Counted from the first letter of the stretch, positions 1-7,353 are shown. The stretch: DNA of 36,037 nucleotides from an uncultured Bacteroidales bacterium (GCA_944325765.1 CALVBH010000045.1:1-36037); one strand, 5' to 3'. The notes: generated by a model from the letters alone, not told the origin. Numbers and translations are program-made.

Positions 1-610
1 TTAGCAGTTTCCAGTTTAACTTATCTTTATATTGTTCAACTATCTCAAAATTCCATTGTAATAATTTATACAAATTTATACTAGCAAAAGCTCCGTACTC
101 GTCTATTCCTTTATGTTCATATAAAAACGATGAAATATTATAAACACCACCTATTTTAAAATACCCGATATTAACTTCGATTGATTTTACAAACTGACAT
201 AATAATGTCGATGGAATGCTATGTTCCGGTGCTTCTATTGCATAAACTTCTGTCGCTAAATTTTCCAACACATAATTTAGATATTCTAATTTACAAAAAT
301 AATCAGAGGAACTGGAGGCTGTGTTTATTTTATAAACCGGAATATTATTTTTCAATAAATGCGATATGACATCTAATGAAACGACATCAAAAATAAAATT
401 ATTTCTTGATATTATGCTTCTTTCAGAACATAACTGCGACACATATTTAATACCATTTTCAATTTTTAAATAATCTTTAACTATATTAGTACTTCGCATC
501 GATGACTTTTCATCACTGCCTTGAGTTAAAGATTTCTTAATCTCAATCAAACTTTCCTTGAATATATCAATATTGGAAAGTATTAAGCCATATAGTTCTT
601 TAGTGTTCAT
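1..610 (-). CDS. Unrecognised protein, C-terminal end cut by window edge
   Basis: An open frame starts at an ATG at 610-608 and runs without a stop to position 1, giving at least 203 codons. The protein begins MNTKELYGLILSNIDIFKES and has no signal peptide or obvious membrane segment. It looks like a soluble, largely helical protein rich in I, N, S, K and E. I do not recognise a family. The start overlaps the stop of the upstream gene by 11 nt (AATGAACACTAA), so the two are probably translationally coupled and work together. The DNA is AT-rich, unlike the core genes to the right, which fits acquired DNA. The frame, the coupling and the base composition are seen in the sequence; function is unknown. 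Confidence 0.6.
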   Translation of the reverse strand, partial: MNTKELYGLILSNIDIFKESLIEIKKSLTQGSDEKSSMRSTNIVKDYLKIENGIKYVSQLCSERSIISRNNFIFDVVSLDVISHLLKNNIPVYKINTASSSSDYFCKLEYLNYVLENLATEVYAIEAPEHSIPSTLLCQFVKSIEVNIGYFKIGGVYNISSFLYEHKGIDEYGAFASINLYKLLQWNFEIVEQYKDKLNWKLL

Positions 611-961
611 TATTAAATATATATGATATATGGAGTTTTATCCGTCCTGATATTGTCTCCATTTCCCTATCAATGTGATATGCATTAAAATCTTTGCTAA
701 TTCCTTTCTGATGCGTAATGAACAGATGTCCAATCTCATTATCTTTTATACTTTGGATATTTTGAATAGTATTGATTGAAATTAAATCAGGATCAATATT
801 ATGAAGATTAATGAGTTCATCTATTAAGGATTCCACTAATTGAGCATAAAGATAAGGATCAGGAGGAATAGTTCTATTGTGCCGTTCATGCCCATATGGC
901 TCTTTTTCTATTCTAACAAGAAACTCTCTTATACTTTATTAAAAATTAAATTTTTATCCAT
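600..961 (-). pseudogene. Unrecognised gene split by a single-base frame change
   Basis: An ATG at 961-959 opens MDKNLIFNKV and hits TAA at 931-929. The frame one base back is open from 935 down to the stop at 602-600 and continues REFLVRIEKEPYGHERHNR and so on, about 110 codons, with no ATG of its own near its beginning. Joining the two by a -1 shift at GTATAAGA gives one ~120-residue protein placed exactly where a start codon is expected, behind a promoter-like TAATTTTG. The second part could alternatively start at GTG 836 (78 aa), but that would discard a well-formed protein segment. The shift site has no canonical slippery heptamer, so a recent mutation or a sequence error is likelier than programmed frameshifting. 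Family not recognised. It overlaps the next gene by 11 nt. Confidence 0.5.
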
Positions 962-1044
962 TGTAAAAACACAGTCAAATTATTAAATATCAACATATCT
1001 CTTCCAAGAAATCAGACAGATTATCTTTGTGAATTTGCGTTTTA

Positions 1045-1075
1045 CAAAATTAACGATTGACGGTTAATATCAAAA
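1045..1075 (-). promoter_or_regulatory. Putative Bacteroidetes promoter for the AT-rich gene pair
   Basis: Read on the minus strand there is TTTTG at 1075-1071, an 18-nt spacer and TAATTTTG at 1052-1045, matching the Bacteroidetes sigma pattern TTTG / TAnnTTTG. It would give a leader of roughly 75 nt before the ATG at 961. This is motif matching only. Confidence 0.4.
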
Positions 1076-1095
1076 TTATTGACAACAAAATGAGT

Positions 1096-1173
1096 TCAAA
1101 TGAGTTCGTTATATTCCGGGGTGAACGGCAGGCTCTTGTCAAACCACATTGATGTTCCAGAGTCGAGATTCAT
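1096..1173 (-). pseudogene. Possible remnant of the 3' end of a gene
   Basis: Between the tRNA terminator and the AT-rich genes the minus strand carries a protein-like frame. From ATG 1173 it reads MNLDSGTSMWFDKSLPF and continues TPEYNELI to a TGA at 1098-1096. It is GC-richer than the flanking accessory DNA and resembles the C-terminal end of a real protein. The family is not identified and the frame is only 25 codons, so this could be chance. Nothing else is evident in the interval 962-1200 apart from the promoter-like motif and a 10-bp tandem repeat. Confidence 0.2.
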
Positions 1174-1200
1174 AGGCTTATAGTTCCGTTTGTCATTGCA

Positions 1201-1242
1201 AATATAGAAAAAGTCCTTGAAAATCAGAAGATTTCAAGGACT
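1201..1242 (-). terminator. Intrinsic terminator of tRNA-His
   Basis: Positions 1212-1222 (AGTCCTTGAAA) pair perfectly with 1232-1242 (TTTCAAGGACT), an 11-bp stem with a ~9-nt loop. On the minus strand the stem is followed by a T-rich run (TTTTTCTATATT) at 1211-1201. It lies 7 nt past the tRNA 3' end. Confidence 0.7.
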
Positions 1243-1248
1243 TGGGAG

Positions 1249-1323
1249 GGTGCCCAGTCGGATTCGAACCGACGACATTCAGAACCACAATCTGACGCTC
1301 TAACCAACTGAACTATGGGCACC
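1249..1323 (-). tRNA. tRNA-His (GTG)
   Basis: The minus strand folds as a full cloverleaf. The acceptor stem is GTGCCCA paired with TGGGCAC, preceded by the extra G(-1) typical of histidine tRNAs at 1323. The D arm is TAGTTCAGTTGGTTAGA. The anticodon arm is TCAGA-TTGTGGT-TCTGA with anticodon GTG. The T arm is GTCGGTTCGAATCCGAC, followed by discriminator C73 at 1249. CCA is not encoded. A promoter lies at 1340-1369 and an intrinsic terminator follows. AT-rich accessory DNA begins beyond the 3' end, the usual side for integration at tRNA genes. Confidence 0.95.
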
Positions 1324-1339
1324 ATTTGAAATTGGACTG

Positions 1340-1369
1340 CAAAGATACGCAAATTTATTTAATCTGCAA
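1340..1369 (-). promoter_or_regulatory. Promoter of tRNA-His
   Basis: On the minus strand there is TTG at 1369-1367, a 19-nt spacer and TATCTTTG at 1347-1340, matching the Bacteroidetes TTTG / TAnnTTTG consensus. The -7 element ends 17 nt before the tRNA 5' end. Confidence 0.6.
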
Positions 1370-1402
1370 CCTGAAAATCGAGTTTTAAGAAATTATTTAC
1401 AC

Positions 1403-1436
1403 TTATCCGCATATTCGGATAAAAATAGTATCTTTG
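1403..1436 (+). promoter_or_regulatory. Promoter with a 7-bp inverted repeat ahead of the carboxyltransferase
   Basis: TATCTTTG at 1429-1436 fits the -7 element, 28 nt before the ATG at 1465. Just upstream, TTATCCG (1403-1409) and CGGATAA (1416-1422) form an inverted repeat with a 6-nt spacer. It sits where the -33 element would be, and no clear TTTG is present there, so the repeat may be an operator. The regulator is unknown. Confidence 0.5.
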
Positions 1437-1464
1437 CACGATTTTAATTGGAAGTTATATCGCT

Positions 1465-3246
1465 ATGAAAAGAGAAATCAAATTCTCTCTGGTCTACAGA
1501 GATATGTGGCAGTCATCCGGGAAGTACGTTCCGACCGTGAGCCAGCTGAAGGAAGTGGCTCCTGCCATCATCGATATGGGATGCTTCGACAGGGTGGAGA
1601 CCAACGGAGGGGCATTCGAACAGGTAAACCTGCTTTTCGGTGAGAATCCGAACAGGGCTGTCCGCGAATGGACGGCACCGTTCAACAAGGCCGGCATTCA
1701 GACACACATGCTTGAAAGAGGCCTCAACGCCCTGAGGATGAATCCTGTTCCTGCCGATGTCAGAGAATTGATGTACAAGGTAAAATGCAGGCAGGGGACC
1801 AATATCTCCAGGTCTTTCTGCGGTCTTAACGACCACCGCAACCTCAAACTCTCCGTCGAATATGCGAAGAAAGGGGGAATGATTTCCCAGGTAGCCCTTT
1901 CCATCACCAACTCCCCTATCCATACGGTGGAATACTACATGGATATCGTGGACAAGGTGGTCGGCTACGGATGTGACGAAATCTGTCTCAAGGATATGGC
2001 CGGTATCGGACGTCCTACCATGCTCGGCCAGCTGACCAAATCCATCAAGACCAAATATCCGCACATAAAAGTCCAGTACCATGGCCACTGCGGCCCGGGA
2101 TTTTCTCCGGCCTCCATGCTCGAAGTGGCACGCGCAGGCGCAGACTATCTCGACGTGGCCGTAGAACCGCTGTCCTGGGGCAAGGTTCATCCGGATGTCA
2201 TCACTATCCGCGAAATGATGAAAGCCGACGGTTTCCTGGTCAAGGATCTGAACATGGACGCCTATATGGAAGTCCGCCGTCTCACCCAGAAATTCATAGA
2301 TGAATTCCTCGGCTACTGGATAGACCCGAACAACTCCCACATGAGTTCACTCCTGGTCAGCTGCGGTCTTCCGGGCGGAATGATGGGTTCCATGATGGCC
2401 GACCTTACAGGATTCCGAGGAGCCATAAACGCTTCACTCAGGAATCAGGGCAAGGAAGAACTGAGTGTGGACAACCTGATGGTGATGCTGTTCCAGGAAG
2501 TGGCCTACGTATGGCCTCGTTTAGGATATCCGCCACTCGTGACTCCGTTCAGCCAGTACGTGAAGAATACCGCCCTGATGAACCTGATGAACATACTCAA
2601 GGGCCAGCCGAGATGGACCACCATCGACAAGGATACCTGGAATATGATTCTGGGCAAGATGGGCAAGCTTCCGGGCGAACTGGCTCCGGAAATCGTGGAA
2701 CTGGCCAAGGAGAAGGGACTCGAATTCTATACCGGAAACCCTCAGGACGCATTCCCGAACGAACTCGACAAATTCCGCAAGATGATGGACGAGGAAGGCT
2801 GGGAATACGGAGAGGACGATGAGGAACTCTTCGAATTCGCCATGCACGAAAGACAGTATCGCGACTACAAGAGCGGCGTAGCCAAAGAACGTTTCAAAAA
2901 AGATCTCGAAGCTATGAAAGAAAAGGCAGGTGCGCCTATAGTAATCACCCGCCCTGTAGTGGAAATGCCTAAATACGACGTCGAGAAGATTGCCGCCAAA
3001 TTCCCTGACGCCAAGCCGGTACAGGCTCCTGTCAAGGGACAGCTTCTGTGGCAGATCGATGTGGACGATGCATCCACCGCTCCGATTGTCGGCACCGAAG
3101 TAAAGGAAGGAAAGGCTATGAGCTATATCCAGACATACTACGGAATGGAAGAAGTGAAGCCTGTATGCGACGGCAAGATAGTGGCCGTATGCTGCAGACA
3201 GGGTGATTTTGTCGCCAAGGGCGAAATCCTCGCTTTCGTGGAATAA
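1465..3246 (+). CDS. Oxaloacetate decarboxylase alpha / pyruvate carboxylase subunit B-like carboxyltransferase, biotin site lost
   Basis: This 593-residue protein belongs to the biotin-dependent carboxyltransferase family (OadA/PycB), which moves CO2 between biotin and pyruvate or oxaloacetate. Visible TIM-barrel features are the metal-binding Asp13 in YRDMWQS, Lys176 in CLKDMAG (the carbamylated lysine of the family) and the metal ligands His206 and His208 in HGHCGPG. A PYC_OADA-type region follows (VTPFSQYVKNTALMN). The last ~75 residues look like a biotinyl/lipoyl fold (from APVKGQLL to AKGEILAFVE), but the usual AMKM reads AMSY at 551-554, so the biotinylated lysine is a serine. It may therefore work with a separate biotin carrier protein, or in a non-biotin role. 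The gene stands alone between its own promoter and a terminator. Fold assignment is firm; the reaction is inferred. Confidence 0.85.
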   Translation: MKREIKFSLVYRDMWQSSGKYVPTVSQLKEVAPAIIDMGCFDRVETNGGAFEQVNLLFGENPNRAVREWTAPFNKAGIQTHMLERGLNALRMNPVPADVRELMYKVKCRQGTNISRSFCGLNDHRNLKLSVEYAKKGGMISQVALSITNSPIHTVEYYMDIVDKVVGYGCDEICLKDMAGIGRPTMLGQLTKSIKTKYPHIKVQYHGHCGPGFSPASMLEVARAGADYLDVAVEPLSWGKVHPDVITIREMMKADGFLVKDLNMDAYMEVRRLTQKFIDEFLGYWIDPNNSHMSSLLVSCGLPGGMMGSMMADLTGFRGAINASLRNQGKEELSVDNLMVMLFQEVAYVWPRLGYPPLVTPFSQYVKNTALMNLMNILKGQPRWTTIDKDTWNMILGKMGKLPGELAPEIVELAKEKGLEFYTGNPQDAFPNELDKFRKMMDEEGWEYGEDDEELFEFAMHERQYRDYKSGVAKERFKKDLEAMKEKAGAPIVITRPVVEMPKYDVEKIAAKFPDAKPVQAPVKGQLLWQIDVDDASTAPIVGTEVKEGKAMSYIQTYYGMEEVKPVCDGKIVAVCCRQGDFVAKGEILAFVE

Positions 3247-3304
3247 AAAACCTGTGGTTTTCCGCTGAAATATTAAAAAACGGAAAAACTTTTATATAAA
3301 AAAG

Positions 3305-3341
3305 AAAAAACCGGAGATGCTTTCGCCGCTCCGGTTTTTTT
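3305..3341 (+). terminator. Intrinsic terminator after the carboxyltransferase gene
   Basis: ACCGGAG (3310-3316) pairs with CTCCGGT (3329-3335) around a 12-nt loop. It is flanked by an A-run on the left and a T7 run on the right, so it could also stop transcription from the other side. Confidence 0.85.
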
Positions 3342-3364
3342 ATTGCCGTGAAACGGCTACATTT

Positions 3365-3399
3365 ATGACGGACATTGCCTGAGGGCAGAAAAACGTCAT
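3365..3399 (+). promoter_or_regulatory. Hairpin in the radC leader
   Basis: ATGACG (3365-3370) can pair with CGTCAT (3394-3399), and inside it TGCC (3376-3379) pairs with GGCA (3384-3387). The structure ends two bases before the radC ATG at 3402 and could cover the ribosome landing site. A weak -7-like TACATTTA lies at 3358-3365. Structural prediction only. Confidence 0.3.
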
Positions 3400-3401
3400 A
3401 T

Positions 3402-4088
3402 ATGAAAATATCGGAAATGAGGTCGGAAGAAAGACCGAGAGAGAAATTAGTGGCGCGGGGAGTGAAGAGCCTGGACGATTCCGAGCTCATAGCCATCATA
3501 CTAAGAACAGGGACAGGAAAGAAAAATGCGGTGGAAACGGCTGCCGAACTGCTCGCTTCAGCCGATAACAGGCTGTCGGTCCTGGCAGACTTCTCGGTAG
3601 AAAAAATGACAGGAATCAAAGGTATCGGCACGGACAAGGCAGTATCGGTAGCCGCTGCGATGGAACTCGGGAAACGCTTCGTCTATGAGAAAAACACAGG
3701 AAGGAAAGAATCCGTCACGAACCCCGGACAGATAACCGGAATGATGTATCCTGTCCTGAAAGGGCTATCGCACGAGGAGTGCTGGGGCATATTCCTGAAC
3801 CGGGCGAACTACATCATCGGCAAGGAGATGCTCAGCAAGGGAGGTATGTCCGCCACGATACTCGACGTAAAGATAATCATCAGGAAAGCCCTCGAAAAGA
3901 AAGCCCACGGCATCATCATAGTACATAACCACCCTTCGGGGAACCCCATGCCAGGCACCCACGATGTGGAACAGACCGCCAATCTTAAAAAAGCCGCAGC
4001 CACTTTCGACATATCCCTCGTGGACCACATCATCATAGCAGATGATAAATATTACAGTTTCGCTGATGAAGAAGTGAATTTTTTGTAA
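3402..4088 (+). CDS. radC: RadC-like JAB/MPN domain protein
   Basis: This 228-residue RadC family protein opens with the family's N-terminal motif (MKISEMRSEERPREKL), then a helix-hairpin-helix region (GIKGIGTDKA, about 71-80), then the JAMM/JAB metal site with His175 and His177 in HNHPSG and Asp188. The biochemical role of RadC is unsettled despite its historical DNA-repair name; the fold suggests a zinc-dependent hydrolase. I chose ATG 3402 because the family begins at this methionine. A TTG at 3375 would add nine residues that are not family-like. The TAA stop is part of the promoter of the next gene, upp. Family call is firm, function is not. Confidence 0.9.
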   Translation: MKISEMRSEERPREKLVARGVKSLDDSELIAIILRTGTGKKNAVETAAELLASADNRLSVLADFSVEKMTGIKGIGTDKAVSVAAAMELGKRFVYEKNTGRKESVTNPGQITGMMYPVLKGLSHEECWGIFLNRANYIIGKEMLSKGGMSATILDVKIIIRKALEKKAHGIIIVHNHPSGNPMPGTHDVEQTANLKKAAATFDISLVDHIIIADDKYYSFADEEVNFL

Positions 4089-4093
4089 CTTTG
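4086..4093 (+). promoter_or_regulatory. -7 promoter element of upp overlapping the radC stop
   Basis: TAACTTTG matches TAnnTTTG exactly. Its first three bases are the radC stop codon. The upp ATG follows 29 nt later, a normal leader length. Confidence 0.55.
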
Positions 4094-4122
4094 CAGGAAA
4101 TCAGAGTCAAACCGGCATTGTT

Positions 4123-4773
4123 ATGAATATCATAAATTTAGGGGAACAGAACAGTGTCCTCAACAAATTCGTGGCCCAGCTCAGGGATATAAACGTCCAG
4201 AAAGATCCGATGCGCTTCCGCACGAATCTGGAACGCATAGGACAGATTTTCGCGTACGAAATCAGCAAGACTCTGAAATATTCCGAGAAGAAAGTCTACA
4301 CCCCGTTGGGCATAGCGACGGTGAATACCCCCGACGATCCCATAGTGGCAGCTACGATTCTCCGTGCCGGACTGCCCCTTCACAGAGGCATACTCAACGT
4401 ATTCGATGATGCCCAGAATGCATTCGTGGCAGCATACCGGAAATATGACAAGGGTGACGACTTCCACATCAACATAGAATACGCCAGTTCTCCCGACCTG
4501 AACGGCAAGACACTCATTCTTGCCGATACGATGCTGGCCACGGGGGCATCCCTCGAAATTGCCTACAACCGGCTCAGGGAAGACGGTGAACCGGCCGTAA
4601 CCCACCTCGTATGTCCTATTTCAAGCATTTATGCCGTCGAATACCTGCAGAAACACATGCCAGAAGACATCACACTGTGGGCGGCGGCCATAGACGAGGA
4701 ACTTACCAGCCATTCCTACATCGTTCCGGGACTCGGAGATGCAGGCGACCTCGCTTTCGGAGACAAGATCTGA
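4123..4773 (+). CDS. upp: Uracil phosphoribosyltransferase
   Basis: Pyrimidine salvage enzyme making UMP from uracil and PRPP. The protein has 216 residues, close to the usual ~210. The PRPP-binding loop reads LILADTMLATGAS (about residues 131-143), an upstream ATILRAGLPL segment is typical, and the C-terminal uracil-binding signature IVPGLGDAGDLAFGDK is complete. It has its own promoter-like -7 element and converges with rpoN, whose stop is 24 nt away; no hairpin is evident between the two genes. The prs gene elsewhere in the window supplies the co-substrate PRPP. Confidence 0.96.
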   Translation: MNIINLGEQNSVLNKFVAQLRDINVQKDPMRFRTNLERIGQIFAYEISKTLKYSEKKVYTPLGIATVNTPDDPIVAATILRAGLPLHRGILNVFDDAQNAFVAAYRKYDKGDDFHINIEYASSPDLNGKTLILADTMLATGASLEIAYNRLREDGEPAVTHLVCPISSIYAVEYLQKHMPEDITLWAAAIDEELTSHSYIVPGLGDAGDLAFGDKI

Positions 4774-4797
4774 TGACAGCGCCCGCCGTATGACAGT

Positions 4798-6210
4798 CTA
4801 AAGTTCCCTGCGCATACGCGCCTTGGGGATATTCAGTTGATCGCGATACTTGGCGATGGTACGACGCGCCACCTTGTACCCTTTCTTGTTCAGTTCCGCC
4901 ACCAACTGGTCGTCCGTCAGAGGGTTTCTCTTGTCCTCAGCCTCCACGCACTCCTGCAGTGCCTTTTTCAGTTCCCGAGTGGAAACTTCCTCTCCATCGG
5001 TATTTTCCATCCCCTCGGAGAAAAAATATTTCAGGGAATAAATGCCGAAATGAGTCTCGATATATTTGCTGTTGACTACCCTTGAAATCGTGGAAATATC
5101 GAAACCCGTACGTTCCGCTATGTCTTTCAGCACCATGGGTTTAAGATGCGATTCATCTCCGTCCATGAAATAATCGTGCTGGTAGTCGATAATCGCCTGC
5201 ATAGTGCTCTGGAGCGTATGATGGCGCTGTTTTATGGCCTCTACGAACCATTTGGCCGAATCCAGTTTCTTTTTCACGAAAGCCGCAGCTTCCTTTTTCT
5301 GCCGCTCCGTAGAATTTGCCGCTTCCATCAGTATGTCGGCGTATTTGCGGTTCACTTTCAGTTCCGGAATGGAAAAACGCGGCATCGTCAGTTTCAATTC
5401 CCCGTTTTCAAGAGTAAGTACGAAGTCCGGAATTATCTGCTGCGTCTGCTCGCTGTACGAGTCATCAATCTGTCCTCCTGGTGAAGGGTTCAGTTTCAGA
5501 ATCTTGCCGATGGCGGCCTTCATGGCAGCCTCGGAAATTCCCATACGCGAGATTATTTTACTGTAATGCTTGCTGGTGAATTCGTTGAAATAGTTTTCAA
5601 GTATTCTGGTCGCAATGACAACGTCAGGGGTCTGTTTCAGCCCTTTTATCTGAAGAAGGAGGCACTCCCTCAGGTCCCTCGCCCCCACTCCCGGAGGGTC
5701 GAATTCCTGAACCAGATGAAGCATATCCTCCACTTCCTGTTCGGTGGCTTCGATACCGGCCCGGAAAGCCAGGTCATCGGTCAGACTGTCTATGTCCCGT
5801 CTGAGATAGCCGTCATCATCCAGACTTCCTATGATAAAGGCCGCTATGGCATGCTGATGCTCGGTCAGGTTTCGGAAACCGAGCTGCTCCATAAGGCTCT
5901 GGGTGAAACTTTCCCGCACTGAAAACGTATTGTACTGAGGTCGTTCGTCTTTTCCGTAGTTGTTGACCTTCAGTTTGTAACTCGGTATCGGATCATCATC
6001 CTTGTACTCGGACAGAGACACTTCGCGCGGAGCGTTTTCCTCATCATCCTCTTCCTTTGGCGCATTTTCTTCCAGAACCGGATTTTCCTCCAGTTCCTTT
6101 CTGATACGCTGCTCAAGCTCCTGGGTCGGGAGTTCTATCAGCTTTATAGTCTGAATCTGCAGCGGAGACAGCTTCTGTGTCTGCTTTAATTCGAGTCCTT
6201 GTTTCAGCAT
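4798..6210 (-). CDS. rpoN: RNA polymerase sigma-54 factor
   Basis: This 470-residue alternative sigma factor requires an AAA+ activator to open promoters. Region I (about 1-50) is the Gln/Leu-rich activator-interacting helix (LKQTQKLSPLQIQTIKLIEL). An acidic region II follows, then the core-binding and HTH regions. The RpoN box ARRTIAKYR lies at about 448-456, near the C-terminus (..KARMRREL). It is the last gene of the long minus-strand run, 11 nt after a SPOR-domain gene. A sigma-54 activator is encoded at 33369-34520 in the same window. Complete, no anomaly. Confidence 0.97.
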   Translation of the reverse strand: MLKQGLELKQTQKLSPLQIQTIKLIELPTQELEQRIRKELEENPVLEENAPKEEDDEENAPREVSLSEYKDDDPIPSYKLKVNNYGKDERPQYNTFSVRESFTQSLMEQLGFRNLTEHQHAIAAFIIGSLDDDGYLRRDIDSLTDDLAFRAGIEATEQEVEDMLHLVQEFDPPGVGARDLRECLLLQIKGLKQTPDVVIATRILENYFNEFTSKHYSKIISRMGISEAAMKAAIGKILKLNPSPGGQIDDSYSEQTQQIIPDFVLTLENGELKLTMPRFSIPELKVNRKYADILMEAANSTERQKKEAAAFVKKKLDSAKWFVEAIKQRHHTLQSTMQAIIDYQHDYFMDGDESHLKPMVLKDIAERTGFDISTISRVVNSKYIETHFGIYSLKYFFSEGMENTDGEEVSTRELKKALQECVEAEDKRNPLTDDQLVAELNKKGYKVARRTIAKYRDQLNIPKARMRREL

Positions 6211-6221
6211 ATTCCCTTCCG

Positions 6222-6893
6222 TTACAGTGTTATCTCTTCTTCTGTCTTTCTGAGAACCTTAATGGTATCCTGACTGCCCAGGAATTCCCTGTCCAGAACA
6301 GGATATTCTATGTTTTCCTTGACAATGAATGCCTTCGGGAACGTGTCCGCAATCTGCTGAAGGAAACTCATCGCCTCGGATTTCGTTCTGAAATCCCCGA
6401 CGGTAATTTTGAAATACGGATTCACATAACTTCTGTAAGCCGGCACACCGGGATACATTTTTTCAAAAGACTCCATCATGGCCTCGGAGTCCTGCCGTGC
6501 CGACTGCCTGTTGTCGAAGAAAATCCGTACCCTGTAGCCTGTAAAGGCCCTGGAAGAGTTCGTCCCGAAACTTCTGTTCATCGCCCCTACAATCGCGGAA
6601 GACTGGTAAATATGCACATCCGCTGCATCTCCGTCCGCTTTGGACGGCATCAGATAGAAAATATTTTTCCCGACCAAGGCCGTATCCACCCGCAATGCCG
6701 GCACGAATATTATGGAATCAGCCAGTTCATAGCCTTCCGGTATCTGAAACGATGCCGTATCGGCTACTGCGAGAGAATCGGCATACCCGCTTTCTTCAGC
6801 CGGTTCCGGACTGTAATCCTGTGCGAAAAGCGCAGGAGCGGCGAATATAACCAGCATTGATACTGCCGGAATCATAAAATCAGATGCTTTCAT
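6222..6893 (-). CDS. Secreted SPOR-domain protein
   Basis: A 223-residue protein with an N-terminal signal peptide (hydrophobic stretch PAVSMLVIFAAPALFA, likely cleaved near residue 24 before QDYSP). After a low-complexity Ser/Ala/Glu segment, the C-terminal part (about 121-195) is a SPOR domain: it starts GYRVRIFFDNRQSARQ and ends in a typical KITVGDFRTKSEA strand-helix. SPOR domains bind denuded septal peptidoglycan, so a periplasmic envelope role is likely. Its start overlaps the end of the upstream lipoprotein gene by 14 nt and rpoN follows after 11 nt, so the three are probably co-transcribed. The exact role is unknown. Confidence 0.85.
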   Translation of the reverse strand: MKASDFMIPAVSMLVIFAAPALFAQDYSPEPAEESGYADSLAVADTASFQIPEGYELADSIIFVPALRVDTALVGKNIFYLMPSKADGDAADVHIYQSSAIVGAMNRSFGTNSSRAFTGYRVRIFFDNRQSARQDSEAMMESFEKMYPGVPAYRSYVNPYFKITVGDFRTKSEAMSFLQQIADTFPKAFIVKENIEYPVLDREFLGSQDTIKVLRKTEEEITL

Positions 6894-7353
6894 ACTCCAC
6901 TTTTTTAAAGAAATCCGCTACCGGCAGCCCTTTCAGCCCGATTTTCTTCTTCATGCCTCCCTTAATCCTGATTTTAAGGGAAACATCGACGGTAAATCCG
7001 TCCGGATTGAAGCGGGATGCCATAGACATCAGCTGCATAATCCCCATAGAGCCGTCGAGGGCCGCGGAAAGCTCCACCGGCACATCCGAAGTGGCCCTGC
7101 CGGGAACAGTTACGGGAGCCGCGGTAAAATGTCCGAATTCCTCATCCCCGTAATATACGGTACCTTCGATATCCGTTATCTGCATTTCCCGGGCAGGATT
7201 GTACACATCCACCGAAAAGCCGGCATCTACCGATTTCAGTCCTGTCGGAGATATGCTTTCGAGGCTGCAGGACATAATCCTGATATCCCTGTAACTGCTG
7301 CAGCCGGAAAACGCCAGGAGGGCGGCAAGGACTATTACAGGGAAAATTCTCAT
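6880..7353 (-). CDS. Lipoprotein with a LEA-14/WHy-like domain
   Basis: Starting at ATG 7353 the protein has 157 residues and a lipoprotein signal: MRIFPVIVLAALLAFSGCSS, with the lipobox cysteine at position 18. The mature part is a beta-rich domain (SPTGLKSVDAGFSVDVYNP, then DIEGTVYYGDEEFG) with the alternating pattern of LEA-14/water-stress (WHy) domains found in many Bacteroidetes lipoproteins. Longer frames starting at 7398 or 7374 are unlikely because the -7 element TATCTTTG sits at 7393-7386, which would leave no leader. It is the first gene of a probable three-gene unit with the SPOR protein and rpoN. Domain call is moderate. Confidence 0.75.
   Translation of the reverse strand: MRIFPVIVLAALLAFSGCSSYRDIRIMSCSLESISPTGLKSVDAGFSVDVYNPAREMQITDIEGTVYYGDEEFGHFTAAPVTVPGRATSDVPVELSAALDGSMGIMQLMSMASRFNPDGFTVDVSLKIRIKGGMKKKIGLKGLPVADFFKKVEYESI

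Noticed and set aside
181-369. 62-codon plus-strand frame in the AT-rich segment
   Set aside because: It lies opposite the longer minus-strand frame that runs from 610 to the edge and has no features of its own.
925-940. Programmed -1 frameshifting
   Set aside because: There is no X-XXY-YYZ slippery heptamer at the junction and no clear downstream hairpin, so a mutation or sequence error is the simpler reading.
1022-1029. TATCTTTG promoter-like element on the plus strand
   Set aside because: No -33 partner at proper spacing, and no gene follows on that strand until 1465, which has its own closer element.
1-1248. att duplication of the tRNA-His 3' end
   Set aside because: I looked for a second copy of the T-arm/acceptor sequence in the AT-rich block and found none; any distal copy would lie outside the window.
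3375-3401. TTG start giving a longer RadC
   Set aside because: The added residues are not family-like and fall inside the leader hairpin; ATG 3402 matches the family start.
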